A stretch of DNA of 64,000 bases from Clostridiales bacterium (GCA_004557735.1 SFFV01000012.1:1-64000); one strand, 5' to 3'; counted from the first letter of the stretch, positions 6,501-14,867 are shown. The notes: generated by a model not told the origin, from the letters alone. Made by a program: numbers and translations.

Positions 6501-8597
6501 ATGAGCAGTGTACCGGAATATTTTGGGAGTCTTGTGTTTGACGACCGCGTGATGAAAGCGAAGCTGCCGTATGACGTGTATGTTTCGCTGAAAAAGACGA
6601 TGTATGAGGGCGGCTCGCTGGATACCGCCGTCGCCAACGCCGTGGCCGACGCCATGAAGGAGTGGGCGGTCGAAAAGGGCGCGACGCATTTTACCCACTG
6701 GTTCCAGCCGCTCACCGGCAGCACCGCGGAGAAGCACGACAGCTTCATCACCCCCTCGCCGGACGGCGGCGTCATCATGGAGTTTTCCGGCAAGGAGCTC
6801 ATCCGGGGCGAGCCGGACGCTTCGAGCTTCCCCTCCGGGGGACTGCGCGCCACGTTTGAGGCGCGCGGCTACACCGCCTGGGATCCGACGAGCCATGCCT
6901 TTATCAAGGACAAAACGCTCTGCATCCCTACGGCGTTCTGCTCCTACGGCGGCGAGGCGCTCGACAAGAAAACGCCGCTTTTGCGCTCCATGCAGGCGCT
7001 GAGCAAGCAGACGCTGCGCGTGCTGAAGCTTTTCGGTATGGACGACGTGAAGATCGTGCGCCCGCTCGTCGGCCCCGAACAGGAGTATTTCCTTGTGGAT
7101 CGCGCCATGTTCGATAAGCGCAAGGACCTGATGTTCTGTGGACGCACGCTCTTCGGCGCGATGCCGCCGAAGGGGCAGGAGATGGACGACCATTATTTCG
7201 GCGCGATCAAGCCGCGCGTCGCGGAGTTTATGGCTGATCTGAACGAGGAGCTGTGGAAGCTCGGCGTGCTCGCCAAGACCGAGCATAACGAGGTCGCCCC
7301 CGCGCAGCACGAGCTTGCGCCCATCTTCACCAGCGCGAGCATCGCCACCGACCACAACCAGCTCACCATGGAGGTCATGAAAAAGGTCGCGGCGCGTCAC
7401 GGTCTTGTGTGCCTGCTGCACGAGAAGCCGTTCGACGGAGTGAACGGCTCGGGCAAGCATAACAACTGGTCTCTCTGCACCGATACGGGCGTTAACCTTC
7501 TCAAGCCCGGCGACACGCCGCACCAGAACGCGCGGTTCCTGCTGTTTTTGTGCGCCGTCATTCAGGCGGTGGACGATTATCAGGATCTGCTCCGTCTCTC
7601 CGTCGCTACGGCGAGCAACGACCACCGTCTCGGCGCGAACGAAGCGCCCCCGGCCGTCGTGTCCATTTTCCTCGGCGACGAGCTTGCAGCGGTACTTGAC
7701 GCGATCGAAAACGACGCGCCCTACACCGGAACGGAAAAGATCGTCATGAAACTCGGCGCGCATGTGCTGCCGCGCTTCGTGCGCGACACGACCGACCGCA
7801 ACCGCACCTCGCCGTTCGCGTTCACCGGCAACCGCTTTGAGTTCCGCATGGTCGGCTCGTCCGACTCCATCGCGTGCTGCAACGTCATGCTCAACACCGC
7901 CGTGGCGGAGTCGCTGCGCCAGTATGCCGACGAGCTGGAAAAGGCGGACGACTTTGAAGGCGCGCTCCACACGCTCATCCAGCGCACGATCCGCGCGCAC
8001 AAGCGCATCGTCTTTAACGGCAACGGCTACGACGACGCCTGGATCGAGGAGGCAACAAAGGTTCGCGGCCTTCTCAATCTGCGCACGACGCCGGACGCGC
8101 TGCCGTATCTCACCGCGCCGAAGAATGTGGAAATGCTCACGCGCCACAAGGTCTATTCCGAAACGGAGCTCAAGTCCCGCTGTGAGATCAATCTCGATAA
8201 TTACCGCAAGACCGTCCATATCGAAGCGAAAACGATGCTCGATATGGCGCGCCGTGAGATCCTGCCCGCCGTGACCGCGTATGCCGATACGCTCGCTCTC
8301 GGCGTCAACGCCCGCCGCGCCGCGACCGGCGCGACCGTCGGCGGCTACGAGGCGCGGCAGATCGAAAAGCTCTCCGTGCTCGCGGAGAAGATCGATGCCG
8401 CGGCGGAAGAGCTGGATGCGGCGCTCGATGTCTATCACACCATGGACGACGTGCAGAGCTCCGCGGAGTTCATCCGCGACAGCGTCCTGCCGAAGATGGC
8501 GGCGCTGCGCGCGCCGTGCGATGCGGCGGAAAAGCTCGTCCCCGCAAAGAGCTGGCCGTTCCCGACCTATGCCGAGCTGATGTTCGGCGTGAAGTGA
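6501..8597 (+). CDS. glnN: glutamine synthetase type III
   Basis: A 698-residue protein, the normal length for the GSIII family of Bacteroidota, cyanobacteria and Clostridia. It forms glutamine from glutamate and ammonia. Recognisable parts are the N-terminal THWFQPLTG and GSTAEKHDSF region, LVGPEQEYFLVD, KTEHNEVAPAQHELAPIF (metal site), KPFDGVNGSGKHNNWSL (ATP site) and NRTSPFAFTGNRFEFR. The start ATG at 6501 follows AAGAGGAG; an ATG a few bases upstream (6497) is out of frame. It is a single-gene unit with its own promoter (6390) and terminator (8615). Having two glutamine synthetases in one locus suggests different nitrogen conditions for each. Confidence 0.96.
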   Translation: MSSVPEYFGSLVFDDRVMKAKLPYDVYVSLKKTMYEGGSLDTAVANAVADAMKEWAVEKGATHFTHWFQPLTGSTAEKHDSFITPSPDGGVIMEFSGKELIRGEPDASSFPSGGLRATFEARGYTAWDPTSHAFIKDKTLCIPTAFCSYGGEALDKKTPLLRSMQALSKQTLRVLKLFGMDDVKIVRPLVGPEQEYFLVDRAMFDKRKDLMFCGRTLFGAMPPKGQEMDDHYFGAIKPRVAEFMADLNEELWKLGVLAKTEHNEVAPAQHELAPIFTSASIATDHNQLTMEVMKKVAARHGLVCLLHEKPFDGVNGSGKHNNWSLCTDTGVNLLKPGDTPHQNARFLLFLCAVIQAVDDYQDLLRLSVATASNDHRLGANEAPPAVVSIFLGDELAAVLDAIENDAPYTGTEKIVMKLGAHVLPRFVRDTTDRNRTSPFAFTGNRFEFRMVGSSDSIACCNVMLNTAVAESLRQYADELEKADDFEGALHTLIQRTIRAHKRIVFNGNGYDDAWIEEATKVRGLLNLRTTPDALPYLTAPKNVEMLTRHKVYSETELKSRCEINLDNYRKTVHIEAKTMLDMARREILPAVTAYADTLALGVNARRAATGATVGGYEARQIEKLSVLAEKIDAAAEELDAALDVYHTMDDVQSSAEFIRDSVLPKMAALRAPCDAAEKLVPAKSWPFPTYAELMFGVK

Positions 8598-8614
8598 TCC
8601 CACGGCATGATATA

Positions 8615-8656
8615 AGCGCTGCGCACCGGATTTATTCCGCTGCGCAGCGCTTCTTT
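8615..8656 (+). terminator. terminator of glnN
   Basis: AAGCGCTGCGCA (8615-8626) pairs with TGCGCAGCGCTT (8641-8652), followed by TTCTTTCTGTT. A strong GC stem with a moderate T tract. Confidence 0.85.
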
Positions 8657-8659
8657 CTG

Positions 8660-8688
8660 TTGCGAAAAGGGGAAGAACGTGGCATAAT
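8660..8688 (+). promoter_or_regulatory. promoter of the U32-family gene
   Basis: TTGCGA (8660-8665) and CATAAT (8683-8688) are separated by 17 bases. The transcript would have a 120-base leader in which I see no clear structure. Confidence 0.7.
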
Positions 8689-8811
8689 CGATAAAGAAAA
8701 CTCTCCGTGGAGCAGGGGACATGCCTTCATCCAACCGTACCGTGCGCGCGGCTTGCGGCGAGCTTTCTTCTCATGTTCCGGCGGGAAAAGCGCACGGAGG
8801 AAAAAACTGCT

Positions 8812-10851
8812 ATGACAAAACCGATCATCCTCGCCCCGGCGGGCGGCTTTGCCGCAGTCACGGCGGCAGTTCGCTGCGGCGCGGACGCCGTGTATCTCGG
8901 CGCGAAAAACTTCAACGCCCGGCGTAACGCCGAAAATTTTGACGATCTCGCCCTGCCGGAAACGGTAAAATTCTGCCATGGGCGCGGAACGAAGGTATTC
9001 GTCACGGTCAACACCCTCGTGACCGACGGCGAGACGGACGCGCTCATCGAGGAAGCGGACGCCATTGCCGGCTCCGGCGCGGACGCCGTAATACTGCAGG
9101 ATCCCGCCGTTATGCGCCTTTTCCGCGACCGGTACCCGACGCTGCCGCGCCACGCCTCCACGCAGACCGCCGTGCACAACCTTGACGGGGCGCTGTATTT
9201 GCAGGATCTCGGCTGCGAGACGATCGTTCTTGCGCGCGAGCTGACGCTCTCCGAAATGGAGAAGATCGCCTCCCGCCTCACAACGGCGGGCGCGGAAGCG
9301 TTTGTCCACGGCGCGCACTGCATGAGCGTCTCGGGCGCGTGCTATCTTTCGGCGATGCTCGGCGGACGCAGCGGCAACCGCGGCCTGTGCGCGCAGCCGT
9401 GCCGGCTCGACTGGCGCTGCGGCGCGGGCGACCATGTGCTCTCGCTCAAGGATATGTCTCTGCTGCGCCACGCGCGCGAAATGGCGGACGCCGGGATCAC
9501 AACGTTCAAAATCGAAGGGCGCATGAAGCGCCCGGAGTACGTTGCCGCGGTCGTAACGGCCTGCCGCGCGGCGCTCGCGGGGGAGCGCTACGACGCGGAT
9601 ACGCTCCGCGCCGTATTCTCCCGCAGCGGCTTTACGGACGGGTATCTCATGGGCAAACGCGACAAGTCCATGTTCGGCTGCCGCACAAAGGACGACGTGC
9701 AAAGCGCCGACAGGGTGCTCAAATCGCTTGCCGCGCTCTATGAAAAGGAGACGCCGCGCGTCGGCGTTTCGATGGCGTTCACGATGAGCGATACAGGCAG
9801 TACGCTTGCCGTTACGGACGGAGAGCATACCTGCACCGTCACGGGCGCTGCGCCCGAAAAGGCGCTCAACCGCCCGCTGGACACGGCGGGCGCTGAAAAG
9901 AATCTTGTCAAGACCGGCGGCACGCCGTTTTGTGTTACGGATTTCACCGCCGACATCGCGCCCGGATACATGCTCCCGGCGAGCGCGCTCAACGCGCTGC
10001 GGCGCGAGGCGCTCTCCGGGCTGCTGGACGTGCGCGGCGCGGCAAAGCCGTGGCCGCGCTCCGATGCGCCCGTGCCGGCGCGGCCGGAAAAACGCGACCG
10101 CGGCCGCACCGGCGTGCTGTGGGCGCGCTTTGCCGACCCGCTGCAGATCCCTCCGGGGGAGAGCTTTGACAAGATCCTTCTCCCTGTGGAGCGCCTCACG
10201 CCGGAGATCATGGAAACGTTCGGCGAACGGCTCATCGGCGTCCTCCCGGCGATCCTCTGGCCTGCGGACGAGGAAGCGCTGGAAGCGCGTCTCGCGGCGC
10301 TGAAAGAGGCCGGGCTGCGCGAGGTGTACGGCGACAACATCTACGCCATTCCGCTTACACGCCGCCGGGGACTCGCGCTGCACGGCGGCGCGGGGCTCAA
10401 CATCCTCAACACCGAGGCGCTGCGCCACTATGAGGAAGAGGGGCTTGCGAGCGTCACCGCTTCGTTTGAGCTTTCGATGCGCAGCATCAAATCGCTCGGG
10501 GGTAGAATCCCCATCGGCGCGATCGTCTACGGGCGTCTGCCGCTCATGCATTTCCGGAACTGCCCGCTCCGCGCGCAGATCGGCTGCGCGGCGTGCCGCG
10601 CGAGAGGCGAGCTCACCGACCGGCGCGGCGTCAAATTCCCGGTCGAGTGCGGGGAGAAAAAGTATTCGACGCTTTTGAACAGCGTGCCGCTGCACATTGC
10701 GGACAGGGATCTGCGCGGGCTGGATCATCTTATTTTGTGGTTCACGCGCGAATCGGCGGCGGAGTGCGCCGCCGTCGCGGCGGACTACCGCGCGGGAAGA
10801 AAGCCGGAGCGGGAGCGCACCGGCGGACTGTACTACCGGGAGCTTCTGTGA
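8812..10851 (+). CDS. peptidase U32 family protein
   Basis: A 679-residue protein. The first 330 residues hold the U32 core: a TIM-barrel start (ILAPAGGFAAVTAAVRCGAD), the family signature EAFVHGAHCMSVSGACYLS, then GNRGLCAQPCR and FKIEGRMKRPEYVAAV. The known members with this layout are Fe-S dependent tRNA/rRNA hydroxylation factors (RlhA/TrhP type) rather than proteases; the cysteines here fit that role. The C-terminal half carries a second copy of barrel-like sequence and a CPLRAQIGCAACRA cysteine group. The start at 8812 is set by CGGAGGAAAAAAC. It is followed 27 bases later by a small membrane protein. Which RNA position is modified cannot be told. Confidence 0.85.
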   Translation: MTKPIILAPAGGFAAVTAAVRCGADAVYLGAKNFNARRNAENFDDLALPETVKFCHGRGTKVFVTVNTLVTDGETDALIEEADAIAGSGADAVILQDPAVMRLFRDRYPTLPRHASTQTAVHNLDGALYLQDLGCETIVLARELTLSEMEKIASRLTTAGAEAFVHGAHCMSVSGACYLSAMLGGRSGNRGLCAQPCRLDWRCGAGDHVLSLKDMSLLRHAREMADAGITTFKIEGRMKRPEYVAAVVTACRAALAGERYDADTLRAVFSRSGFTDGYLMGKRDKSMFGCRTKDDVQSADRVLKSLAALYEKETPRVGVSMAFTMSDTGSTLAVTDGEHTCTVTGAAPEKALNRPLDTAGAEKNLVKTGGTPFCVTDFTADIAPGYMLPASALNALRREALSGLLDVRGAAKPWPRSDAPVPARPEKRDRGRTGVLWARFADPLQIPPGESFDKILLPVERLTPEIMETFGERLIGVLPAILWPADEEALEARLAALKEAGLREVYGDNIYAIPLTRRRGLALHGGAGLNILNTEALRHYEEEGLASVTASFELSMRSIKSLGGRIPIGAIVYGRLPLMHFRNCPLRAQIGCAACRARGELTDRRGVKFPVECGEKKYSTLLNSVPLHIADRDLRGLDHLILWFTRESAAECAAVAADYRAGRKPERERTGGLYYRELL

Positions 10852-10878
10852 CCGGAAAACAACAAGGAGGAACGACCT

Positions 10879-11187
10879 ATGGCGACCGGAGCGGAATTTT
10901 TCGCCCAACTGGAAAAACGCTTCAACCAGCTTTCTGCGGAGGAAAAGCTGGATAAGATCGTGGAATACCAGAAAAAGCTCACGGCTCTGAAAGAGCAGGG
11001 GCTTTCCGAGGAGGAGGCCGTGGCGCGGCTCGGGAGCGAGCTGTCGCTGCCGAGCCCCGTGCCGCCGGAAAACGACGAGTACGGACGCATATCGCACCCG
11101 AAAAAGCCGCTTGTGACCGGTACGCTCTATGCCGTAGCTCTCGCCGCGGTCGTCGCGGCGGCGGTGCTGCTCTCAAAGATCTTTTAA
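10879..11187 (+). CDS. small membrane protein with HAAS-like N-terminus
   Basis: A 102-residue protein. The first 55 residues are charged and helical (FFAQLEKRFNQLSAEEKLDK), of the type found in DUF1700/HAAS proteins paired with PadR regulators. One membrane segment follows at about 78-99 (GTLYAVALAAVVAAAVLLSKIF). The start has AAGGAGGAACGACCT before it. It lies just after the U32 gene and probably shares its transcript. No PadR partner is visible nearby. The function is unknown. Confidence 0.75.
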   Translation: MATGAEFFAQLEKRFNQLSAEEKLDKIVEYQKKLTALKEQGLSEEEAVARLGSELSLPSPVPPENDEYGRISHPKKPLVTGTLYAVALAAVVAAAVLLSKIF

Positions 11188-11241
11188 AACCGGAAAAACC
11201 GGACAAAACGGGATATGACGAAATGTCGTGCCCCGTTTTAG

Positions 11242-11403
11242 GGTTATACCACCGAAGCGGTGCAGGCCATGACACAATGGGCATTTCAGCAGAAGGATAT
11301 TGTGTTCGTAGATGCCGAGACCGAGCCGGAGAACAAAGTCCCGCAGCGCGTACCGGAAAAGTGCGGCTTTGTACTGGACAGGACAACGGGCGAGGAAGGA
11401 TAG
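11242..11403 (+). pseudogene. GNAT acetyltransferase, C-terminal remnant
   Basis: A 53-codon open stretch without a start codon reads GYTTEAVQAMTQWAFQQKDI and later NKVPQRVPEKCGFVLDRTTG, then stops. The pattern G-Y-A/T-T-E-A followed by N-x-x-S/Q-x-R-V-x-E-K-x-G-F is the end of RimJ/RimL-type N-acetyltransferases. The N-terminal two thirds are absent, and the sequence before it is a terminator-like inverted repeat (AAAACGGG near 11206, CCCGTTTT near 11233). It is debris of a lost gene at the left flank of the 12-22 kb island. Confidence 0.75.
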
Positions 11404-11477
11404 CGCTTTGTGCCGGAACGGTTGCTCCTGTGATAAATGTGATAATTTTCGCACATCACGGTTGACGGGGGCATTGT

Positions 11478-11594
11478 ATGAAAACGAAAAAAGTATCGCT
11501 GCGGGAACTGCTCGCGGACAAGATCGTTTATGCTGTTCTGCTCGCGGTCGTCCGCACGGTCTTGTTCTGTGTTATGGACAAAAAGGTAGTTTGA
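11478..11594 (+). CDS. 38-residue membrane peptide upstream of XRE regulator
   Basis: A short open frame with ATG at 11478, preceded by GACGGGGG. It encodes a basic N-terminus (MKTKKVSLRELLADK) and one hydrophobic segment (IVYAVLLAVVRTVLFCV). Its stop is two bases before the start of the XRE regulator, so the two are probably one transcript. Many Firmicutes carry pairs of a membrane protein and a small XRE regulator; here the membrane partner is much shorter than usual and may be a truncated remnant. No family is recognised. Confidence 0.5.
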   Translation: MKTKKVSLRELLADKIVYAVLLAVVRTVLFCVMDKKVV

Positions 11595-11596
11595 GC

Positions 11597-11797
11597 ATGG
11601 CGCTTACAACCAAGATCCGGGAATACCGGGAAGCACAGGGACTCAAGCAGTCGGACCTCGCCGATTTGGTCGGCGTCCGGCGCGAAACGATCGTCAATCT
11701 CGAGCGGGGACGGTATAACCCCTCGCTGAAGCTGGCCATGGACATTGCCAAGGTTTTTCACACCACAGAGGAAGAGTTGTTTTCCTATACGGAATAA
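11597..11797 (+). CDS. small XRE-family transcriptional regulator
   Basis: A 66-residue protein that is a single helix-turn-helix: TKIREYREAQGLKQSDLADL then VGVRRETIVNLERGRYNPSL and a final helix LAMDIAKVFHTTEEELF. This is the compact YgzD/YvaO-like type that often represses its own two-gene operon. The start ATG at 11597 lies right behind the 38-residue peptide gene. A longer reading frame extends upstream but would overlap that peptide and the acetyltransferase remnant, so the ATG is preferred. Confidence 0.9.
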   Translation: MALTTKIREYREAQGLKQSDLADLVGVRRETIVNLERGRYNPSLKLAMDIAKVFHTTEEELFSYTE

Positions 11798-12060
11798 GAA
11801 AACGCTGCGGTATCCCGCTCAAGTATCGCCGCGAGGGAACTCTTGCCGCGCCGGATACAAAAGCGTGAATATGTAGGTTGTCAAACATATTGGACAGCGA
11901 ACTCGATAGGAGAAAGCCAACGGAGCGGTCTCATGGGTAAAAAGTTGGTGTGACAACTTAACTTTAACTCATGAGACCCTATCTCTCATATCTTTTTTTG
12001 CTCTTCTCCAAGATGTATTGTAGTCCTACAGCAACTTTTCGTTGCATAAAACAAATTCGA
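11798..12060. other. gene-free stretch with a compound hairpin
   Basis: No complete gene is seen. A 19-codon open tail (11814-11873 region, ending TDTKA-like then TGA) may be debris. A two-step hairpin is clear: GGTCTCATG (11927-11935) with CATGAGACC (11970-11978), and inside it AAGTTG (11942-11947) with CAACTT (11954-11959). A T run (TCTTTTTTTG, 11991-12000) follows 12 bases later. It could end the XRE transcript or be a small mobile inverted repeat. Confidence 0.5.
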
Positions 12061-12097
12061 TTGACAAACGTTGAAGGCGGTTGTATACTGTCGACAA
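12061..12097 (+). promoter_or_regulatory. promoter and candidate operator of the GntR gene
   Basis: TTGACA (12061-12066) and TATACT (12084-12089) with a 17-base spacer. The -10 box lies inside TTGTATACTGTCGACAA (12081-12097), which shares TTGTATAC with the sites at 12837 and 12942. An FCD-type GntR protein bound here would cover the -10 box and repress its own gene. Confidence 0.8.
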
Positions 12098-12109
12098 AGA
12101 GAGAATCGT

Positions 12110-12787
12110 ATGCAGAATATAAAAGAAAACTTTAAACTGAAAAGCACATGCGTCTATGACGCCATTCTGGGGGCGATCCTCCACGGCGATCTAAAAGCCG
12201 GGGAAAAGCTCTCGGAGACCAGTCTCGCGGAGAGACTGGGCGTCAGCCGCACCCCGGTGCGGGAGGCGCTTCGCGCGCTGGACGCGGAAGGATTTGTGCG
12301 TCTGAGTCCCAACTCCCGTTTCGAGATCACTTCCTTTTCCCGGCAGGATGCCATGGAGGTTTTGCAGATTCGCCGTCTGCTGGAGGGCGAAGCCAGCCGT
12401 TTGGCGGCCCAGAGGGGGACGCCGGAGGATTGCTGCCGTCTGCAGGAGACGCTGGATGCCGCATGGGCCTGTGTGGAAGGCCATGCCGAGGAGGTGGATT
12501 TCCGCTTTATGCAGGCGGATATCGCCTTTCACCGGACGATTTTTGAGATCGCCGGCAACAACCGGATGCTGCGCGTCAGTTCCGCGCTGGGCGACCGGCT
12601 GGCTCGTCTCTATGTATCCCGAAGCAGCGACGTGCAGATGTACGAGATCTGTCTGCAGCAGCACCGCAACATTATGGAAGCCATCCAGGCTCACGACGAT
12701 ATCCGTGCGGAGGCCTATGCCCGCCGCCACATCGAATATATCATGGATACCATGCTGGAACCCATGGAGGATGAGAGAGTCCTCTGA
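12110..12787 (+). CDS. GntR-family transcriptional regulator with FCD domain
   Basis: A 225-residue protein. Residues 15-75 are the GntR winged helix (GDLKAGEKLSETSLAERLGV then SRTPVREALRALDAEGFVRL). Residues 90-215 are an all-helical FCD ligand domain with its metal-site pattern (RFMQADIAFHRTIFE, then histidines in QQHRNIMEAI and ARRHIEYI). FCD regulators usually sense small organic acids. The start at 12110 is preferred because the promoter -10 box is at 12084, so earlier starts would not be transcribed. It is followed by a terminator and then by the 2-oxoacid operon in the same direction, which it very probably controls. Confidence 0.93.
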   Translation: MQNIKENFKLKSTCVYDAILGAILHGDLKAGEKLSETSLAERLGVSRTPVREALRALDAEGFVRLSPNSRFEITSFSRQDAMEVLQIRRLLEGEASRLAAQRGTPEDCCRLQETLDAAWACVEGHAEEVDFRFMQADIAFHRTIFEIAGNNRMLRVSSALGDRLARLYVSRSSDVQMYEICLQQHRNIMEAIQAHDDIRAEAYARRHIEYIMDTMLEPMEDERVL

Positions 12788-12802
12788 ACTCCAACAGAAA
12801 AG

Positions 12803-12826
12803 GCGGACCGGTTGTCCGCTTTTTTG
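12803..12826 (+). terminator. terminator of the GntR gene
   Basis: GCGGAC (12803-12808) pairs with GTCCGC (12814-12819), with the loop CGGTT and then TTTTTT. Short but typical. Confidence 0.8.
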
Positions 12827-12836
12827 CGGAGCTAAA

Positions 12837-12849
12837 TTGTATACTGTAT
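12837..12849 (+). promoter_or_regulatory. candidate GntR operator, distal
   Basis: TTGTATACTGTAT shares TTGTATACTGT with the site on the gntR promoter. It lies 190 bases before the operon start codon, in a region where no clear -35/-10 pair is seen. Confidence 0.55.
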
Positions 12850-12941
12850 TCTATTTTGCGGTCTCGACCGCCTTTCCGCCGAATCTACCCCAACCGCTCC
12901 TTTCGCGTTGCCAGACAGAGGCGGGTTTTTTATCGGCATAA

Positions 12942-12958
12942 TTGTATACAGTATACAC
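12942..12958 (+). promoter_or_regulatory. candidate GntR operator, proximal
   Basis: TTGTATACAGTATACAC contains the near-perfect palindrome GTATAC-A-GTATAC. It is the best of the three sites and lies about 80 bases before the operon start codon. The palindromic TTGT-N-ACAA-like form fits FCD-type GntR binding sites. Confidence 0.65.
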
Positions 12959-13036
12959 TTTGCTGGCGCACTATCGGCCGCACCGCGGCTTCAGATATGT
13001 GGAAAAAAGAGAAAGAATTGAAAGGAGGAAGCTTGT

Positions 13037-14149
13037 TTGTCTACCATGGTTTTTATGAAGGGGAATGAGGCGATCGGTGAAGCGGCCATCCGCTCCGGCG
13101 TAATGGCGTATTACGGCTATCCGATCACTCCGCAAAACGAGCTGACGGCCTACATGGCCAAGAACATGCGCGAAAAGGGGCGTGTGTTCATCCAGACGGA
13201 GAGCGAGATCACCGCCATCAATGCGGTGTTCGGCAGCTCCTGCGCGGGCTTCCGCGCGATGACCTCCTCCGCCTCCACGGCGATGAGCCTGAAGCAGGAG
13301 GGCATCTCCCACCTGGCCTACTTGGAGATCCCTGCCGTCATCGTGGACATGATGCGCGGCGGCCCCGGTCTCGGCAACATCCTTGCTACCCAGAACGACT
13401 ACAACCAGGCCGTCAAGGGCGGCGGCACCGGTGACTATCACACCATCGTTCTGGCTCCCAACTCCGTACAGGAGGCTGCGGATCTGACCCGCCTCGCTTT
13501 TGAGCTTTCCGATAAGTACCGTAACCCCGCCATGATCCTAGCGGACGGCACCATCGGCCAGATGGTGGAGCTTGTGGAGTTTCCGGAGCCCATCGACCCG
13601 GCGGATATTCCGGAGCGTGACTATGCGCTTACCGGCAACCGTGGCCGCGCGCCCCGCAAGGCCGAGCCCAAAAATTCCGCCGAGGATCTCGAAAACCACA
13701 ATCTGCATCTGCAGGAAAAGTACCACGCCTGCGAGTCCGCGGAGCGTCGCTCCGAGTCCGTCTATACCGAGGATGCGGACGTCGTGGTCGTGGCGTTCGG
13801 CTTTGTTTCCCGCATCGCGCGTGAAATGGTGGAGGAGCTTCGACAGGACGGCGTCAAGGCTGGTCTGTTCCGTCCCATCACCCTCTGGCCGTTCGATGTG
13901 GAGGGGCTGCGTGCCGCCGTGAAGAACGCCAAAGCCGTGGTGGTCCTTGAGGGCAATGCCGGCATGATGTGCAGCGATATCCGCCTCTTCCTAGAGGGGA
14001 CCAAGCCGGTGTACTTCCACGGACGTATGGGCGGCAGCATGGTCAACACCGATTCTGTCAAGCCCAAGGTCAAACACATTCTGGAAAACAAGAAGGATTG
14101 GAGTGAGCTCAATGGAAAAGAAGGTATTTGGACGGCCTACGACGCTTAA
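13037..14149 (+). CDS. vorB: 2-oxoacid:ferredoxin oxidoreductase, alpha subunit (VorB type)
   Basis: A 370-residue protein. It is the domain I/II subunit of a 2-oxoacid:ferredoxin oxidoreductase, which turns a 2-oxo acid and CoA into acyl-CoA, CO2 and reduced ferredoxin. Seen: GNEAIGEAAIRSGVMAYYGY followed by PITPQNELTAYM, the E-E-I-type activating segment QTESEITAINAVFGSS, and the domain II segment with EGNAGMMCSDIRLFLEG near the end. The start is a TTG at 13037 with AAAGGAGG nine bases before it. It is the first gene of the operon 13037-19706 and overlaps the next gene by 38 bases. The VOR (branched-chain) call is the usual family label; the substrate is not proven. Confidence 0.88.
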   Translation: MSTMVFMKGNEAIGEAAIRSGVMAYYGYPITPQNELTAYMAKNMREKGRVFIQTESEITAINAVFGSSCAGFRAMTSSASTAMSLKQEGISHLAYLEIPAVIVDMMRGGPGLGNILATQNDYNQAVKGGGTGDYHTIVLAPNSVQEAADLTRLAFELSDKYRNPAMILADGTIGQMVELVEFPEPIDPADIPERDYALTGNRGRAPRKAEPKNSAEDLENHNLHLQEKYHACESAERRSESVYTEDADVVVVAFGFVSRIAREMVEELRQDGVKAGLFRPITLWPFDVEGLRAAVKNAKAVVVLEGNAGMMCSDIRLFLEGTKPVYFHGRMGGSMVNTDSVKPKVKHILENKKDWSELNGKEGIWTAYDA

Positions 14150-14867
14150 CGAGAAGAATTTTACCTACTGCCCCGGCTGCGGCCACGGCGTCGCCAACCG
14201 CCTTTTGGCGGAGTCCATTGAGGAGATGGGGATCGCCGGCGATACCATCGGCGTCTGCTATGTGGGCTGCGGCGGCATGATGTACGATTTTTTCAACATC
14301 GACTACGCCTTTCCCCTGCACGGCCGTTCCCCCGCGGTGGCCACGGGCATCAAGCGCGTCCGCCCGGACAAGATTGTTATCGGCTATCAGGGCGACGGCG
14401 ACCTTGCCGCCATCGGCACGGCGGAGATCATCCACGCCGCGACCCGCGGCGAGAATCTGACGGTCATCTTCGTCAACAACGGCATTTACGGCATGACCGG
14501 CGGCCAGATGGCCCCCACCACCCTTATCGGCCAGAACTCCGTCACCTGCCCCGGCGGCCGCGACCCCGACTACCACGGCAAGCCCATCCGCATGTGCGAG
14601 ATGCTCGCCCAGCTCGACGGCGTCTGCTATGCCGAGCGCGTGACCATCGACACCCCGGCCCACATCCGGGCGACCAAGAAAGCCATCAAGAAGGGCATTC
14701 AAAATCAGATCGACCGCAAGGGCTTTTCCATCATCGAGGTCATCAGCCCCTGCCCCGTGCAGTGGGGTCTCGCCCCCTGCGACGCCTACCGCCGCATCGA
14801 GCGCGAGGTAGAGCCGTTCTACGGACTGAAGGTATTTAAGGATATTGACGCGGAGGTGCAGGCATGA
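14112..14867 (+). CDS. vorA: 2-oxoacid:ferredoxin oxidoreductase, TPP-binding beta subunit
   Basis: A 251-residue protein that holds thiamine pyrophosphate. Seen: the start motif YCPGCGHGVANRLLAES, and the TPP/Mg site GYQGDGDLAAIGTAEIIHAA with NNGIYGMTGGQMAPTT. Cysteines CYVGCGGM and CPGG may help bind a cluster. Two starts are possible: GTG at 14103 and ATG at 14112. The ATG is preferred (TTGGAG eight bases before). It overlaps the alpha gene at its 5' end and the dehydrogenase gene (ATGA at 14864) at its 3' end, so translation is coupled through the three genes. Confidence 0.92.
   Translation: MEKKVFGRPTTLNEKNFTYCPGCGHGVANRLLAESIEEMGIAGDTIGVCYVGCGGMMYDFFNIDYAFPLHGRSPAVATGIKRVRPDKIVIGYQGDGDLAAIGTAEIIHAATRGENLTVIFVNNGIYGMTGGQMAPTTLIGQNSVTCPGGRDPDYHGKPIRMCEMLAQLDGVCYAERVTIDTPAHIRATKKAIKKGIQNQIDRKGFSIIEVISPCPVQWGLAPCDAYRRIEREVEPFYGLKVFKDIDAEVQA

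Noticed and set aside
6051..8603. Very long open frame on the minus strand opposite glnN (about 850 codons)
   Set aside because: It is the mirror of a clear glutamine synthetase in GC-rich DNA, has no ribosome site or motif, and its sequence is Arg/His/Ala-rich as in shadow frames.
8632..11097. Long minus-strand open frame opposite the U32 gene (about 820 codons)
   Set aside because: Composition is typical of an antisense shadow, and it covers a gene with a full family signature.
11312..11797. Longer version of the XRE regulator starting at 11312
   Set aside because: The extension would overlap the acetyltransferase remnant and the membrane peptide in other frames; the helix-turn-helix starts properly at 11597.
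12850..12960. Attenuator in the leader of the 2-oxoacid operon (CCGCCT with AGGCGG and a T run)
   Set aside because: The pairing spans a loop of about 40 bases and no clear alternative fold is seen; the evidence is too weak for a feature.
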